DNA of 64,000 nucleotides from Pseudo-nitzschia pungens (Eukaryota > Bacillariophyta > Bacillariophyceae > Bacillariales > Bacillariaceae): positions 4,208,501 to 4,272,500 of the forward strand of contig CM074760.1 in assembly GCA_037355855.1 (NCBI GenBank). The letters are read 5' to 3'. The notes below the pieces were generated by a model. The model was not told the DNA's origin. It made no database searches and saw nothing but the letters and a program-made list of their open reading frames with translations. A program made the position numbers and the translations under genes. Positions 49,301 through 58,710 of this stretch are shown one piece after another. Each line of letters opens with the position of its first letter. Positions within the stretch are counted from its first letter, which is position 1.

Positions 49301-52283
49301 ATTTGGCAGGTTCAATCGCACCACCAGTAGCAATAATCCCACCAGCCCATCGGTCAAGAGCTCCCTGAAAATCAAGAGCCAATTCCTCACCAGATGTTGA
49401 GGAATCAGAGCCAGCACAAAACAAATCTGTGTCATCCACAAAGGCAAAACCCACAAGAGAAACCAGTTGCAGTGACAAAGAAGTGATAAGATGTACACCA
49501 TGCCCAGCCTGTTGCATCATTCGGAAGACAATGGTTGACACCAAGGCCCAAAGAGTTGGACCAATACCATTGCCTTGGCCACAACCACTGAGAGGAACAG
49601 GTTCATCACCATACACAGGGCCGGACCGACCAAAACCAGTTTTGATGTGGTGCTTAGCATGTTGCAGAGTAGACAGAAGAACTTCACACACATGTGCAGG
49701 AACACCAAAGCTCTGGAGAGTGAGACCTGCAATGGGATGAGAGATTCTATCATAACATCCCTTGGCATCATTCATAGCAACAGCACCGGATCTGCGCTTC
49801 TGCCTCAACACATCACATATGAGCTTCTTGTTCAAGCAGGTGTTGATGGCCTTGTGGTGTTTCCTGCTTCCATGTTGATCAACCGCCACTGCATTGGCAC
49901 GTTCAGCATGGGCTAGAATGCGTCTGCCAATCATCTTGTTGTTGATTTGGAACTCAGGAGACATCAACTGGATGAGTCTCATCTTATCCACTCTATATTC
50001 ACCAGGTTTCTTGAATATCTCAACATCCGTGATGACCTGCCAGGCAGAAGGAGAGAAGCCAACAATCAATGGGACTGATCTCAGTAGAGTGTCAAACTTG
50101 TTCAGCTGGGGATCCAGGGCAAAAGCCTTGTGGTGGGCAAAACTCAAACAAGAAGGTTCACTTGCTGTGCGTTCCCTCTGGTGTTTCCAGGCAGCAGCAT
50201 TGTCAGCTGGACACACTGAATAGTCAAAGGGGGGCAAACTCAGAATAGAGTCAGGGACTTTGAGACAGGAAAGAAATTCAGAAAGGTATTTGTCAGTGGC
50301 AGGAGGAGGATTATATGTGCCATCAAGAACTTGAGCAGAAGCATGGGCTGTGCCGAGGTAGCCAAAATCTTGAATGAAGGAGGGAGTCATGGAGGGTGTG
50401 CCAAGACACTGCTGTTGACGCCGGACATTGGATTCAGCCATAGCTGGAACCATAGTGGACTGGGACTCCAAGACCTGTTCAGCACCATCAGGGCCAACTG
50501 CAATAGCTCTCAAGACAGCTGACTTGTTGACACGTCCCCGAATAGACCTAGCAGCAAGGCCAAGCTCTCTTTGAAGACGTTCCCTGCGCATCCTGGCACG
50601 AATCTGGGAAGCATTCTGGTTGTGAGGTTTGCCTTCAGCAAGAAGTGCATCCACCAGGCCTTGATTGAAGGAGTCTCTCCAAGAGGGGGCCAATTTTTTT
50701 ACTGCCCGGTATTGCCTGTAAGCTTGTTTCAGGTGGAGGACAGCACTGGAAAGATCACAGTGTTCTCCTTTGTAGAGAGAAAGCTTGCATGCCAGCCTTT
50801 TCAAAACAGTATGACTGGTGGACACACCCTGTCTCAGCTTAACAACACGCCGCCAAAAGTCAATTGTATCACGATAGACTTGCAGCTTCGGGGACCATGG
50901 AACCAGACCAGCTCTTGTGTGGCAAAGGTTTTGTTCAACAGAGAGCCTGAGAGAGGTGGAGGTTTCATGGAGGACTTCATATGTGGTGATGAGATCAGCG
51001 CGCACAGAAATATCCCCAGACTGAAACTGAGCCAGGAGGTGTTCCAGCTTAGCTTGGAGAGAAAACACTCCAGCCTTGAGAAAGCTATGCCTGACACGCT
51101 GGAAATACCGTTGGCGCAGATGAGGGTGGGAGGACTGGAGTTTGGAATGAGAGAAGCTCACGGTAGGTGGCAGGTGTTTGCCCATGAGGCTGCAATTACA
51201 GACTTCAATCCAAAGCATTCTGTGGTCCGATTCCATACCATAGGCGCCACCAAAGGGACAATACCCAGCCCTGAGAACATCAACATTCTCAGAGACCCAA
51301 ATGGCATCAATTGGTGTTCTGGTAGTGTTGCGGTTGTGAGTGGCAGGAGGAGAAGACTGACTATGAAGGGTAAGAATGGCATCTCTGAAACCAAGAGCCT
51401 TGAGCTCAAAAGACAAGCCATCAGTCCGAACATCAGCATTTTGATCAATCCCAAGAATGACCTGATCACCTGCACCCAGACAGACCTGAAGGGCAGCAGT
51501 CAAATCCCTGTGAAAGAGAATACATGGGTTGGGACTGAAAAGATTTTCAGCTGCTTGAAAGTATCGGTACTGTTGATTCCAGACGGAACCAAGGTCCCTG
51601 TCATTTTCAACAGGGCAGTAAGCAGAAAACATAGTGACAGTGTAACCATCCCTGCCCTGAAACTTGACAAAGGACCATCTGCCAAGACCAGATGGATCAG
51701 CTCCATGTGCAACCTTGTGTGAGCTGAACAGCTGGTCAATGGAAAAACCTGTGCCGCCAGGCTGAAGCCAAGAGCAGGCAGAAGCTTCATGCTTGTTGTT
51801 AGCAAGATAGGAAAAACTTGAGGGACTGACATTCTTCATGCGCCGATTGAAAAGATCACAGGGCAGGAGTTTGGATTCATTCAAACAATGTTCAGCAAAA
51901 AGAGCCACACTGGCATTGCTCTTGACAAATTGACGGGCGTTGTGCTTGGACATGGACATAAAGGCAGCTCTACGCTGGGGTCCAATGTTTTGGAAGGTGA
52001 TGATGGTGGAATTAGATGATGGAGCGTGAGGAAAGGAATGACCAAAACTGTCAGAATCCGTAGCAGCAAGAGAGTCTCCATGAAGAGTTAATTGGACAAA
52101 CTGAGAGACAGGGGAAGAGGCGGAGGAGGAAAAGGGAGAAACAGGAGAAGCATTGATGGAATTTGGATTGGAAGGCATCCCATCACACCTCATATCAGAA
52201 GAGCTAACCATGATCAGAAGGAAACCGAGTCTGTCGCACGGAAGGAAGAGTTGCCGGAGCTGATTTGGTGGAGACATTGGCAT
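46371..52283 (-). CDS. LINE B ORF2: APE endonuclease, reverse transcriptase, RNase H, zinc finger
   Basis: 1970 codons, no interruption. Endonuclease is at about residues 93-365 (ITFQNIGPQ; ALFAEHCLN; VILGIDQNAD; TPIDAIWVS; SDHRMLWIEV). RT is at about 745-1130, with motif A AMNDAKGCYDRI (Asp839), motif B GCGQGNGIGPTLW and catalytic FVDD (Asp950, Asp951). RNase H is at about 1478-1630, with Asp1481, Glu1529, Asp1559/1561 and Asp1622. A C-x2-C-x8-H-x3-C finger lies at 1738-1754. It nicks the target and copies the element RNA there. The longest start is 52283. The ATG at 52211, overlapping the ORF1 stop as ATGGTTAG, is more likely, which gives about 1946 residues. Confidence 0.92.
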   Translation of the reverse strand: MPMSPPNQLRQLFLPCDRLGFLLIMVSSSDMRCDGMPSNPNSINASPVSPFSSSASSPVSQFVQLTLHGDSLAATDSDSFGHSFPHAPSSNSTIITFQNIGPQRRAAFMSMSKHNARQFVKSNASVALFAEHCLNESKLLPCDLFNRRMKNVSPSSFSYLANNKHEASACSWLQPGGTGFSIDQLFSSHKVAHGADPSGLGRWSFVKFQGRDGYTVTMFSAYCPVENDRDLGSVWNQQYRYFQAAENLFSPNPCILFHRDLTAALQVCLGAGDQVILGIDQNADVRTDGLSFELKALGFRDAILTLHSQSSPPATHNRNTTRTPIDAIWVSENVDVLRAGYCPFGGAYGMESDHRMLWIEVCNCSLMGKHLPPTVSFSHSKLQSSHPHLRQRYFQRVRHSFLKAGVFSLQAKLEHLLAQFQSGDISVRADLITTYEVLHETSTSLRLSVEQNLCHTRAGLVPWSPKLQVYRDTIDFWRRVVKLRQGVSTSHTVLKRLACKLSLYKGEHCDLSSAVLHLKQAYRQYRAVKKLAPSWRDSFNQGLVDALLAEGKPHNQNASQIRARMRRERLQRELGLAARSIRGRVNKSAVLRAIAVGPDGAEQVLESQSTMVPAMAESNVRRQQQCLGTPSMTPSFIQDFGYLGTAHASAQVLDGTYNPPPATDKYLSEFLSCLKVPDSILSLPPFDYSVCPADNAAAWKHQRERTASEPSCLSFAHHKAFALDPQLNKFDTLLRSVPLIVGFSPSAWQVITDVEIFKKPGEYRVDKMRLIQLMSPEFQINNKMIGRRILAHAERANAVAVDQHGSRKHHKAINTCLNKKLICDVLRQKRRSGAVAMNDAKGCYDRISHPIAGLTLQSFGVPAHVCEVLLSTLQHAKHHIKTGFGRSGPVYGDEPVPLSGCGQGNGIGPTLWALVSTIVFRMMQQAGHGVHLITSLSLQLVSLVGFAFVDDTDLFCAGSDSSTSGEELALDFQGALDRWAGGIIATGGAIEPAKSFCYLIDFKWNGSGWDYRSIADMPGDFSVADKNGNRATLDRFEVDHADKTLGVFISMDGNEEAQIAHMKSQSQSIGSQLKASKCEKRASLYTFKYSFMKSVEYPMPVTQLDEATWTKIIHPALVPVLNKAGMSRTFPRHVFYGPSLYQGFGFIHPYLLQEFSHIATLFQESVRSSQTGRILRLTAESLRLELGIPLHLGVTPYHPFASYVTPCWYKHVWKFFSVHPVSLFEDFPDLPLLRSNDCYLMQAFVNSGFRGADLSLLNHIRMSLKAISLADICTPDGKRLSPMAFQLTSSNHLRDHLDWPRCPPSWPPAAKRLWTKALQTCFLPPCPPPAARALAPSFHLGHWLSHQTASLWPWFLSPSTNRIFFKTSTGWIVSTSQGRGRYRITSELIPDKPACADVLVCPVICGQVVRVVGSSAFVSEPPDMDPMEYNPFESLPASPADAFDALCESPRVLLHKYSLPQAGCQHLVDAIESGTASAVCDGSFDPDLLRGTSAFILSPNTSTKSASLFLTGCNFVSGSPEDQSSYRSELAGIIGVLTCCTSLVSLFDIASGSITIALDGDTALKQAQGSWPLVISQKSFDYVYVIRNMISALPISVHFRWVQGHQAGIFLDWWALRNHQVDSMAKAFLSVHRASAHHYPRLVFEPWAFSLNGSKCSRFDQNALHVAISGPPLLQYWQTHHDIPIPQPVLGSIHWCAHLSAFKRLPPGMQRWFVKFNSGCIGVGNQLLHYQYQDHSRCPLCDADNEKVSHVLSCKDTGAVQHSVSAFKGPLQKRLEVEQTDPSLVAAIVDLLTRVRKGQRIYPSSYSLAIASAVRAQRTIGWHNWLLGRWSPRWYQIQADYYSHIGSKRSPKRWAAAIIHQFFLTSWDLWTYRNERLHGPGGTLDAEQHQFLDASITSELAIGAAGALPQSHSLLQTPFQVLQGYTLTAKRQWLATIHLARKQYAVPVPPVQPYQQEAALLRAWLTGPQG
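52204..52211 (-). promoter_or_regulatory. ORF1 stop / ORF2 start overlap ATGGTTAG
   Basis: On the sense strand ATG of ORF2 and TAG of ORF1 overlap within eight bases. The same eight bases occur in LINE A (25667-25674). Such overlaps allow stop-and-restart translation. This is inference from position; no mutational evidence. Confidence 0.5.
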
Positions 52284-55200
52284 GGCTCAAATCACTGACA
52301 CTAGCATCATGACTGGAAGAGAATGCAATTGCAGCAACTCCAAGCCTCAATGCAGAGGCTGCATCTTCCCCACCACCGGCAGCAGGAACTGCAGTTGAGG
52401 ACTCAGGAGAACCCACAGGGAGGTCACCTGCCATGGCATCATGGGGAGGGTCAGGAACTTCAGGGGGAACAACAGGAGAGACACCAGGGGAGGCATCAGT
52501 CTTGGCAACATTGGAAGGATCACCTCCAGTAGGGACACCACCTGCAGGCGCTGAAGCCTGGACATCAGTGAGATTGGAAGTACCGGTTGCTAAAGTATCC
52601 ATGGATTGAGAATCATCAAATCCTCCACCACCACTGTCAGCACGGGCTTGGAGGTTAAAGTGCAGATCTAGATCAAAGGTGAGGTCTGGGGCAAGGTCAA
52701 CGGACAAGTCATCATCAACAAGTTCCCAATCTCGTGCATCCCCATCACCAAAAAAGGGAAGAGAGTTATCCTGCATTGGATCTGCAGCAGGTTCAGTTTC
52801 CACAACACAATTGGCAGCAGCATCCCAATGGTAAGCTTCCATTTCAGTCAAGCACTCAGAAGAGAACCATTGTCGAACACAAGAACCATAATGAGCTTCC
52901 AGTATAATAGGCAGGAAAGACAACATGGCCATTGCTTCAGCCTTGGTAGTGATGTTGTACAAAGCAAGGATCTCGCCTCGGTATGAACTGGTATCAACAG
53001 AAAGAAAAAGAGGCCATGACCAATTGTCACGGGTTCTGATGCCCAGAAGCACACTGCGCAGTGTCTTCAAACCCAGCCCTTGGCCCAAGTCAACAGGAAG
53101 ATCAAGATCAACTACCCCCAGAACAGGAGCAGTTTCATGGCTCTCAATAAATTTAGCTTGGCGGTGCTTAGCCTGGCGAACAGTCTTGAGCTTGGAGGGG
53201 GGAAGAGGTCTGTCAGAAGGATTGGTAGCTGTCTCAATAAACTTGTAGAATTTACCATCAGGGAGAGAGGCAATGTCTGAAGGTTTGCACCGATTGAACT
53301 GGGCTTTGAGGAGCTTAACAGTTTGGGCGCGCTTTGTAGCATCACACAAAACATGTGCAGCCAGAACCGGATTGGGATCAGGAGTTCTGGAATTGTCAAG
53401 GCTGATATTCTTCCTGATAACAGCAATAGGACATGCCTGAAACCTGGGATGAGTCTGGAGCAATTCGTTGTAGTGGTCAAGATCAAAACTCTGCATGTAA
53501 GATCCAAGGAGAAAGCCACAGGTGACAATAACTGGGGCCTGTATGTGGTCATATTTCAGGTCCATGTCACGGTCTCTGAGCCTCTGGAGCAATTGTGCGG
53601 AAAAGAGTTTCTCCAGGGAAGCACTGTGTCCCAAAAAGAAGCGTAGATGAGGAGCAGTTCTACTGCGAAGCCAGAGCTGTGCAACATACAATTCCAAGGT
53701 CTTCCTGTCAGGAAGAGTCGTCCAAAACTTGGTTACAGGCTTGGCCTTGGGGTTGAGCCTGGCTCTGGAGGGAAAAACATACAACACCAGGCGCTTGTCA
53801 ACAGTCCATAGAAGATCCAAAGCTTCCTTGAGAGACTTGAGCAGCTCATCATAAAGTTCCCCAGGGTGTTGTGACATCAACCTTGGAAGGGACAGAGTGA
53901 CATAAGAACTATGAGAACACTTGGTTCCAGCAGTGACATCCACTGGAGCTCTAGAATCACTGGAGCAAACCCCTCGGCGTTGGAGGAAATGCCCAGCAGA
54001 GGAGGACAAGACAGTAGCATCACCACCACCAGGAAGAAAGGACACTGATTTGGAAGTGGAAGATTTGGAAGTGGAAGCATCATCAGCCACTGGTGGCGCA
54101 GGTGTAGGAGGTCGCTTCTTGAAATGCCAATGAGAACCAAGCACCTGATTGGCTGCCCACCATACTTTGCCTTCAGTGCTAGGCAAAAGGTTGCCCTCAC
54201 AATAGAGGTCATCAAAACACTCAGGAGACATCTTGACCAAACCAATAAGACATTTCTTTAGGGCCTGGCCAGATGGTTGCTTGGTCCAGGCTGGGGCAGA
54301 GCCTTGAAAACAAGCAGAGGCAAGAGAGGCCAAGGAATCTACAGTGGCATTGCGCCAGTCTGGAGTATCCGGAAAAACCTGAGAATAAACAGGAGGGATG
54401 GCAGTCCTGCAAATATCATGGATGGATTTTTTGTCTTTACCCTCCTTCTTGCTGAAAAAGTGTGTAGGGCTTGGACACCCAGCCCATAACCGTTTACCAG
54501 TGGGAGATTTTCGAAAGGCATGAATTGCAGATGGGATAGGAGACTTGCCAGAACAGGGACCCTTACCATAAAAACACCAGAAGAAGGAAGCGGAATGAGC
54601 CCTGTTTGCAGCAGCCAAAGCCTCCTGGCGTTGGGATTGGCGTGCTTGCTGCTGAGAGGGATCAGCTTTCTGGGCAGAGGAAAAGGCAAGAGTGGATTGC
54701 TTGAGGATGGAGGAAGCAGGGACCTTGCCTGAGGTCCCAGAGCCCTTTGGTGTGTGTCGGGACGTCTGTTGGCCTGGCAGCTGGGAGCCTGCCTGGGTGG
54801 ATCCTGGCTGCTGGGATCCTGGGGGCCGGGGTCCTGACTGCTGGGAGCCCTGCTGCTGGGAGCCCTGCTGCTGGGAGCCTGAGGACTGGGAGCTTATCAG
54901 CTTGGGGTCTGACAGCAAAGCACCTGACGACTGAGAGCCTGACAGAGTACCTGACTGCGGATGACCGGGCTCCTGGGAGCCGAGTTGAGAAGCTGTTGAC
55001 AGAGAAGAAGTTTGCAAGGAATCCCCTGGTGCAGAGTCCCCTGGTGCAGATTCCCCTGGTGCAGATTCAGTGCCAAGCATCTCAACATCAGAGAGCTCAC
55101 CTGCAGAAGAAGAAGTCTTCAAGGAATCCCCTGGAGCAGGTTCAGTGCCAAGCATATCAACATCAGAAAGCACACCTGCAGATGAGGACGCAGAAGAAGA

Positions 55201-55455
55201 TGAAGACATATCATCAACAGGAGACCCATGCAAAGAGGATGAAGAGGATGATGAGTCAGAGGAAGAGGATGATCTGGTATCAAGAGTAGGAGAGGGAGTA
55301 GTAAGAGCAGAGGTGACACTAGAATGTCGTGGAGGGGTCTTTTGCACAAATGGGCGCTTGTTAGACCGAGTCCCAGAGGCAGACCTAGCAGAAGAAGGAG
55401 GTGTGGAAGATCTTTTCTTCCGGGAAGCTGTTTGGGAGGTGGGCCGCGGAGGCAT
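52204..55455 (-). CDS. LINE B ORF1
   Basis: 1083 residues from MPPRPTSQTASRKKRSSTPP to SVRQTRFPSDHG. Residues ~1-250 are Ser/Thr/Pro/Gln rich with PGSQQ-type repeats. The conserved central domain contains FFWCFYGKGPCSGKSPIP and several Cys/His residues. A second conserved block (LSLPRLMSQHPGELYDELLK; LYVAQLWLRSRTAPHLRF) and an acidic Ala/Pro/Gly-rich end follow. The two domains are near-identical to LINE A while the N-terminal repeats differ in number. It is probably the RNA-binding protein of the element, but I recognise no standard RNA-binding motif. Confidence 0.82.
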   Translation of the reverse strand: MPPRPTSQTASRKKRSSTPPSSARSASGTRSNKRPFVQKTPPRHSSVTSALTTPSPTLDTRSSSSSDSSSSSSSLHGSPVDDMSSSSSASSSAGVLSDVDMLGTEPAPGDSLKTSSSAGELSDVEMLGTESAPGESAPGDSAPGDSLQTSSLSTASQLGSQEPGHPQSGTLSGSQSSGALLSDPKLISSQSSGSQQQGSQQQGSQQSGPRPPGSQQPGSTQAGSQLPGQQTSRHTPKGSGTSGKVPASSILKQSTLAFSSAQKADPSQQQARQSQRQEALAAANRAHSASFFWCFYGKGPCSGKSPIPSAIHAFRKSPTGKRLWAGCPSPTHFFSKKEGKDKKSIHDICRTAIPPVYSQVFPDTPDWRNATVDSLASLASACFQGSAPAWTKQPSGQALKKCLIGLVKMSPECFDDLYCEGNLLPSTEGKVWWAANQVLGSHWHFKKRPPTPAPPVADDASTSKSSTSKSVSFLPGGGDATVLSSSAGHFLQRRGVCSSDSRAPVDVTAGTKCSHSSYVTLSLPRLMSQHPGELYDELLKSLKEALDLLWTVDKRLVLYVFPSRARLNPKAKPVTKFWTTLPDRKTLELYVAQLWLRSRTAPHLRFFLGHSASLEKLFSAQLLQRLRDRDMDLKYDHIQAPVIVTCGFLLGSYMQSFDLDHYNELLQTHPRFQACPIAVIRKNISLDNSRTPDPNPVLAAHVLCDATKRAQTVKLLKAQFNRCKPSDIASLPDGKFYKFIETATNPSDRPLPPSKLKTVRQAKHRQAKFIESHETAPVLGVVDLDLPVDLGQGLGLKTLRSVLLGIRTRDNWSWPLFLSVDTSSYRGEILALYNITTKAEAMAMLSFLPIILEAHYGSCVRQWFSSECLTEMEAYHWDAAANCVVETEPAADPMQDNSLPFFGDGDARDWELVDDDLSVDLAPDLTFDLDLHFNLQARADSGGGGFDDSQSMDTLATGTSNLTDVQASAPAGGVPTGGDPSNVAKTDASPGVSPVVPPEVPDPPHDAMAGDLPVGSPESSTAVPAAGGGEDAASALRLGVAAIAFSSSHDASVSDLSHANVSTKSAPATLPSVRQTRFPSDHG

Positions 55456-55514
55456 TGTACCAGAAGTGGAGCACAGAGGGCAGAGACACCAGCTGCGGTT
55501 GAGGGCAAAGGCCG

Positions 55515-55800
55515 GGGCAGACTGCTGGTGGGCTGACTGCTGGTGGGCTGACTGCTGGTTGGCTGACTGCTGGTGGGCTGACTGCTGGTGGGCTGACTGC
55601 TGGTTGGCTGACTGCTGGGGAGCTCACTGCTGGTGAGCTGACTGCTGGTGGGCTGACTGCTGATGGGCTGACTGCTGGTGGGTTGACTGCTGGTGGCCTG
55701 TCTGCTGATGGGCTCACTGCTGGTGGGCTGACTGCTGGGGAGCTGACTGCTGGTGGGCTGACTGCTGGTGGGCTGACAGCTGGGGAGCTCACTGCTGGTG
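55515..55800 (-). repeat. 15-bp tandem array upstream of LINE B ORF1
   Basis: About 19 units of gactgctggtgggct with variants (ttggct, ggggagctc, tgatgggct). Because 15 is divisible by three, the sense strand encodes SPPAV or QPTSS pentapeptides, depending on frame. LINE A has no such array at the matching place. Confidence 0.92.
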
Positions 55801-57219
55801 GTGAAAACGCCGCGCTTGAAAGGAGAAGTACCCGGTGTTGACAATGGCCGGGGCAGGAGAAGCACCGGTTGATGACAAAGGCCGGGGCAGTAGAATCACC
55901 AGTGGAGAGCCGAAGCAGCAACAGAGGCGCCGCGTGGGTGCAAAAATACCAGGTGGTGACAGAGGCCGGGGCAGTAGAAGCACCGGTTGAAAGCAGAAGC
56001 AACAGCAGAAAACCTCCTGTGGAGAGCAGAAGCGACAACAGAAAACACCGCTGTGGATGTAGAGGTGCCAGGTGATGACAAAGGCCGGGGCAGTAGAAGC
56101 ACCAGATGAATGCAGAAGCAACAACAGAAACGCCACGTGGGGGCAAAAATGCCTGATGATGACAAAAGCCAGGGCAGTAGAGTCACCAGTTGAGTGCAGA
56201 ATCAACCACAGAAACGCCACTTGGATGCTGAAAAGCCACAGCAGAAAATCAACCAGCTGGGTGCAGGAGCAACAACAGACACGCCGCTTGGATGTAAAAG
56301 TGCCAGGTGATGACAAATGCCGGGGCAGGAGAAGCACCGGTTGAGGGCAGATCAACAGCAGAAAACTTCCAGTGGAGTGCAGAAGCAACAACAGAAACGC
56401 CGCTTTGGATGTAGAGGTGCCAGGTGATAGCAAAAGCCGGGGCAGTAGAAGCACAAGTTGAGTGCAGAAGCAACCACAGAAACGCCACGTGGATTCTGAA
56501 AAGCCTGATGATGACAAAAGCCGGGGCAGTAGAAACACCAGTTGAGTGCAGAAGCAACTATAGAAACGCCGCTTGGGTGCAGAAATGCCAGGTGATAGGT
56601 TGTATGCTGGGAACCAGGGTACAGCAGCAACAACAGGTCCAGTGTTGGTCTGAACAAGGAAAAACTCCAGGGTAACCAAAAGAAAAGACTGGAGCACTAC
56701 CAGAAGAGTCACGTTCGAAACCCACAGAGGTGCTCTGGGGGTACAGAATTTAGAAACTCCAGTAGACCACTGCAAATCGTGTAGAAACTGGAATGAGTCC
56801 AAGTGGTATACTTAAGCACCAGGGAGCAGATGACTGGCTTGAAAACAAGGACCTTGAGCGAGACACTTAGGGACCAGGGAAGCTGCTTGCTGGAAAACAG
56901 GGGCTTTAGTAGGAACACTTAGGGACCGGAGAATGTCAATGGCAGGGCACACTTAAAAGGCTCAGGAGGGAACTTGAAGTTCAAACTCGCGAGTCCTTAT
57001 AAGTGGAAACAGTATCCAGGGGCAATTGGCTTGAAAACAGGGACCTTAAGCGGAGCAGAGCTGCTGTAGAATTCTACAGGGAAAATTCTGGTAGTTCTGT
57101 CTGGAGTTGCGGGCAAATGGAATAGAAGTACCACTTTTGGCCCTGTAGAATTTACGTAGAGGGGGGAAATGGATCCAGGGGCAATTGGCTTGAAAACAGG
57201 AACCTTGAGCAAGACACTT

Positions 57220-57690
57220 AAGGATCAGGAAAGCTGCTTGCTTGAAAACAGGGGCTGTAGTAGGAAGACCTAGGGACCAGGGGGAGGCTTGTGTCTTGAA
57301 AACAGTGTCAAACTTGAAGTTCAACCTGGGGTTGCTTAAGAGCAAAAACACTTAGGGAGCAGGGAACTCGCGAACACTTAGGGACCAGGGAAGCTGCTTG
57401 CTTGAAAACAGGGGCTGTAGTAGAAACACCTAGGGACCAGGGGGAGGCTCGTGTCCTGAAAACAGTGTCGAACTTGAAGTTCAACCTGGGGTTGCTTAAT
57501 AGCAAAAACACTTAGGGAGCAGGGAACTCGCGAACACTTAGGGACCAGGGAAGCTGCTTGCTTGAAAACAGGGGCTGTAGTAGAAACACCTAGGGACCAG
57601 GGGGAGGCTTGTGTCCTGAAAACAGTGTCGAACTTGAAGTTCAAGTTGAGGTTGCTTAATAGCGAAAACACTTAGGGATCAGGGAACTCG
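57220..57690 (-). repeat. ~160-bp tandem repeats in the LINE B 5' region
   Basis: Three units with landmarks agctgcttgcttgaaaacag, cacctagggaccaggggga and gtgtcgaacttgaagttcaa, spaced about 160 bases (57230, 57389, 57551). Confidence 0.85.
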
Positions 57691-58523
57691 CGAACACTTA
57701 AGGACCAGGGGAAGTGTAGTCTTGAAAACAAGGGGCTGTAGTAGCTGTAGTCTTGGAAACAAGAGTGCACTAAGTAGGAGGTACTTAGGGATTGGTTGGT
57801 CTTGGCTTGAAAACGGCTTGAAAACAGATGTAGTAGGGGGAGCCTTAAGCGATAACACTTATAGACAAGGGGGCTTGGCTAGGAAACAGGGTAGCTCTTA
57901 AGTGAGTAACACTTAAGGAGTAGTGGGCAATTGGCTTGAAAATAAAGGGGAACTGGAAGATATGCTCGCGAGGGACCTTCTAGAGAGGGGGGTATGTATG
58001 TGTTCGACAACTTCAACTTGAAAAGACTTAGGGAACGCAGTAAGGTTGATCTTGAAGAATGTAGAACGTTAAGTGGGTTCAATCTTGAAGAATGTAGAAC
58101 GTTAAGTGGGTTCGACCTTGAAGAATGTAGAACATTAAGTGGATATCACTTAAGGGGCTTGAAAGACTGTATAGCATTAAATAATAAGGTAGCTTGAAAA
58201 CAGATCGAAAAACAAACCGAGCTCGGAGACAAACTGAGCGTGGAGACTAACCGGAACAGAGCTGCTGTAGAATTAGTACTGCAATCGCTGTAGAAAATTA
58301 TGTGTTGTTTTGCTTGTTGCTGTTGTTGCCGAATCGATCGGCCGACCGGCAGGGAAGCAAGCAACCAAAGCAACCAAAGGAAGCAAGTAGCAGCCAAACA
58401 AATAGCAGAATCAGATAGAGGAGATCTCTGTTAATAGGTGTAGTGCTTGGTGTTGTTGTAGGAGCTTTAGAAGTGAGGGAGATATCAAAGGGGAATGGTG
58501 TGTAGAAATCTACGTGTTTTAAG

Positions 58524-58551
58524 TACTGGAACATCGGAACGTCGGACAAAA
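58524..58551 (-). promoter_or_regulatory. Conserved LINE 5' box (LINE B copy)
   Basis: The same 28 bases as in LINE A, N1, D and N2, about 20 bases inside the 5' end. Confidence 0.6.
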
Positions 58552-58572
58552 TGCGCGATGCGAAAATTGTGA

Positions 58573-58710
58573 GAGTTGGTTGCCTATTCACCACTCGACG
58601 ATCGATCGGCAACAGCAGCAGCACAGCAGCAGCACCAAAACCGACACATAAATTCTACAGCACCTCCAGTACAGATTCTACGGCACTTTGCATATACTTT
58701 TTGATGTACC
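58573..58710 (+). mobile_element. LINE D 5' UTR, second piece
   Basis: Continues 45855-46070 after the LINE B insertion (ccactcgacgatcgatcgg, cagcagcagcacc, cctccagtacagattctac). The final ~20 bases before N2 are of unclear origin. Confidence 0.65.

Larger units (their letters stand above)
46071..58572 (-). mobile_element. LINE B: apparently complete 12.5 kb non-LTR retrotransposon
   Basis: Has the shared 5' box (58524-58551), a 3.1 kb repeat-rich 5' region, open ORF1 (1083 codons), open ORF2 (1970 codons), a 300-bp 3' UTR with both hairpins, a TTA tail and a perfect 18-bp TSD. Two extra bases (ga) sit between the 5' end and the TSD, as non-templated additions often do. Domain order APE-RT-RNase H-finger puts it among the I/Tad/R1-like APE LINEs. 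Of the copies here, this one could be active. Confidence 0.93.
55456..58572 (-). other. LINE B 5' region (3.1 kb)
   Basis: Sense order: 5' box, three short 'cttgaagaatgtagaacgtt' repeats (58050-58140), ~160-bp repeats (57220-57690), a block shared with LINE A (56590-57000), degenerate forms of the 34-bp unit (ggccggggcagtagaagcac, 55840-56560), and a 15-bp repeat array next to ORF1. Long ORFs through it (e.g. 55789-56802) are repeat by-products. Confidence 0.7.

Noticed and set aside
50571..51722. 383-codon plus-strand ORF
   Set aside because: Lies opposite LINE B ORF2 (APE-RT region). It is an antisense shadow with no recognisable motif, and the same antisense frame is only partly open in LINE A and C.
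55385..56802. Minus-strand ORFs of 253 and 337 codons upstream of LINE B ORF1
   Set aside because: They come from the 15-bp and degenerate 34-bp repeats and have no domain.
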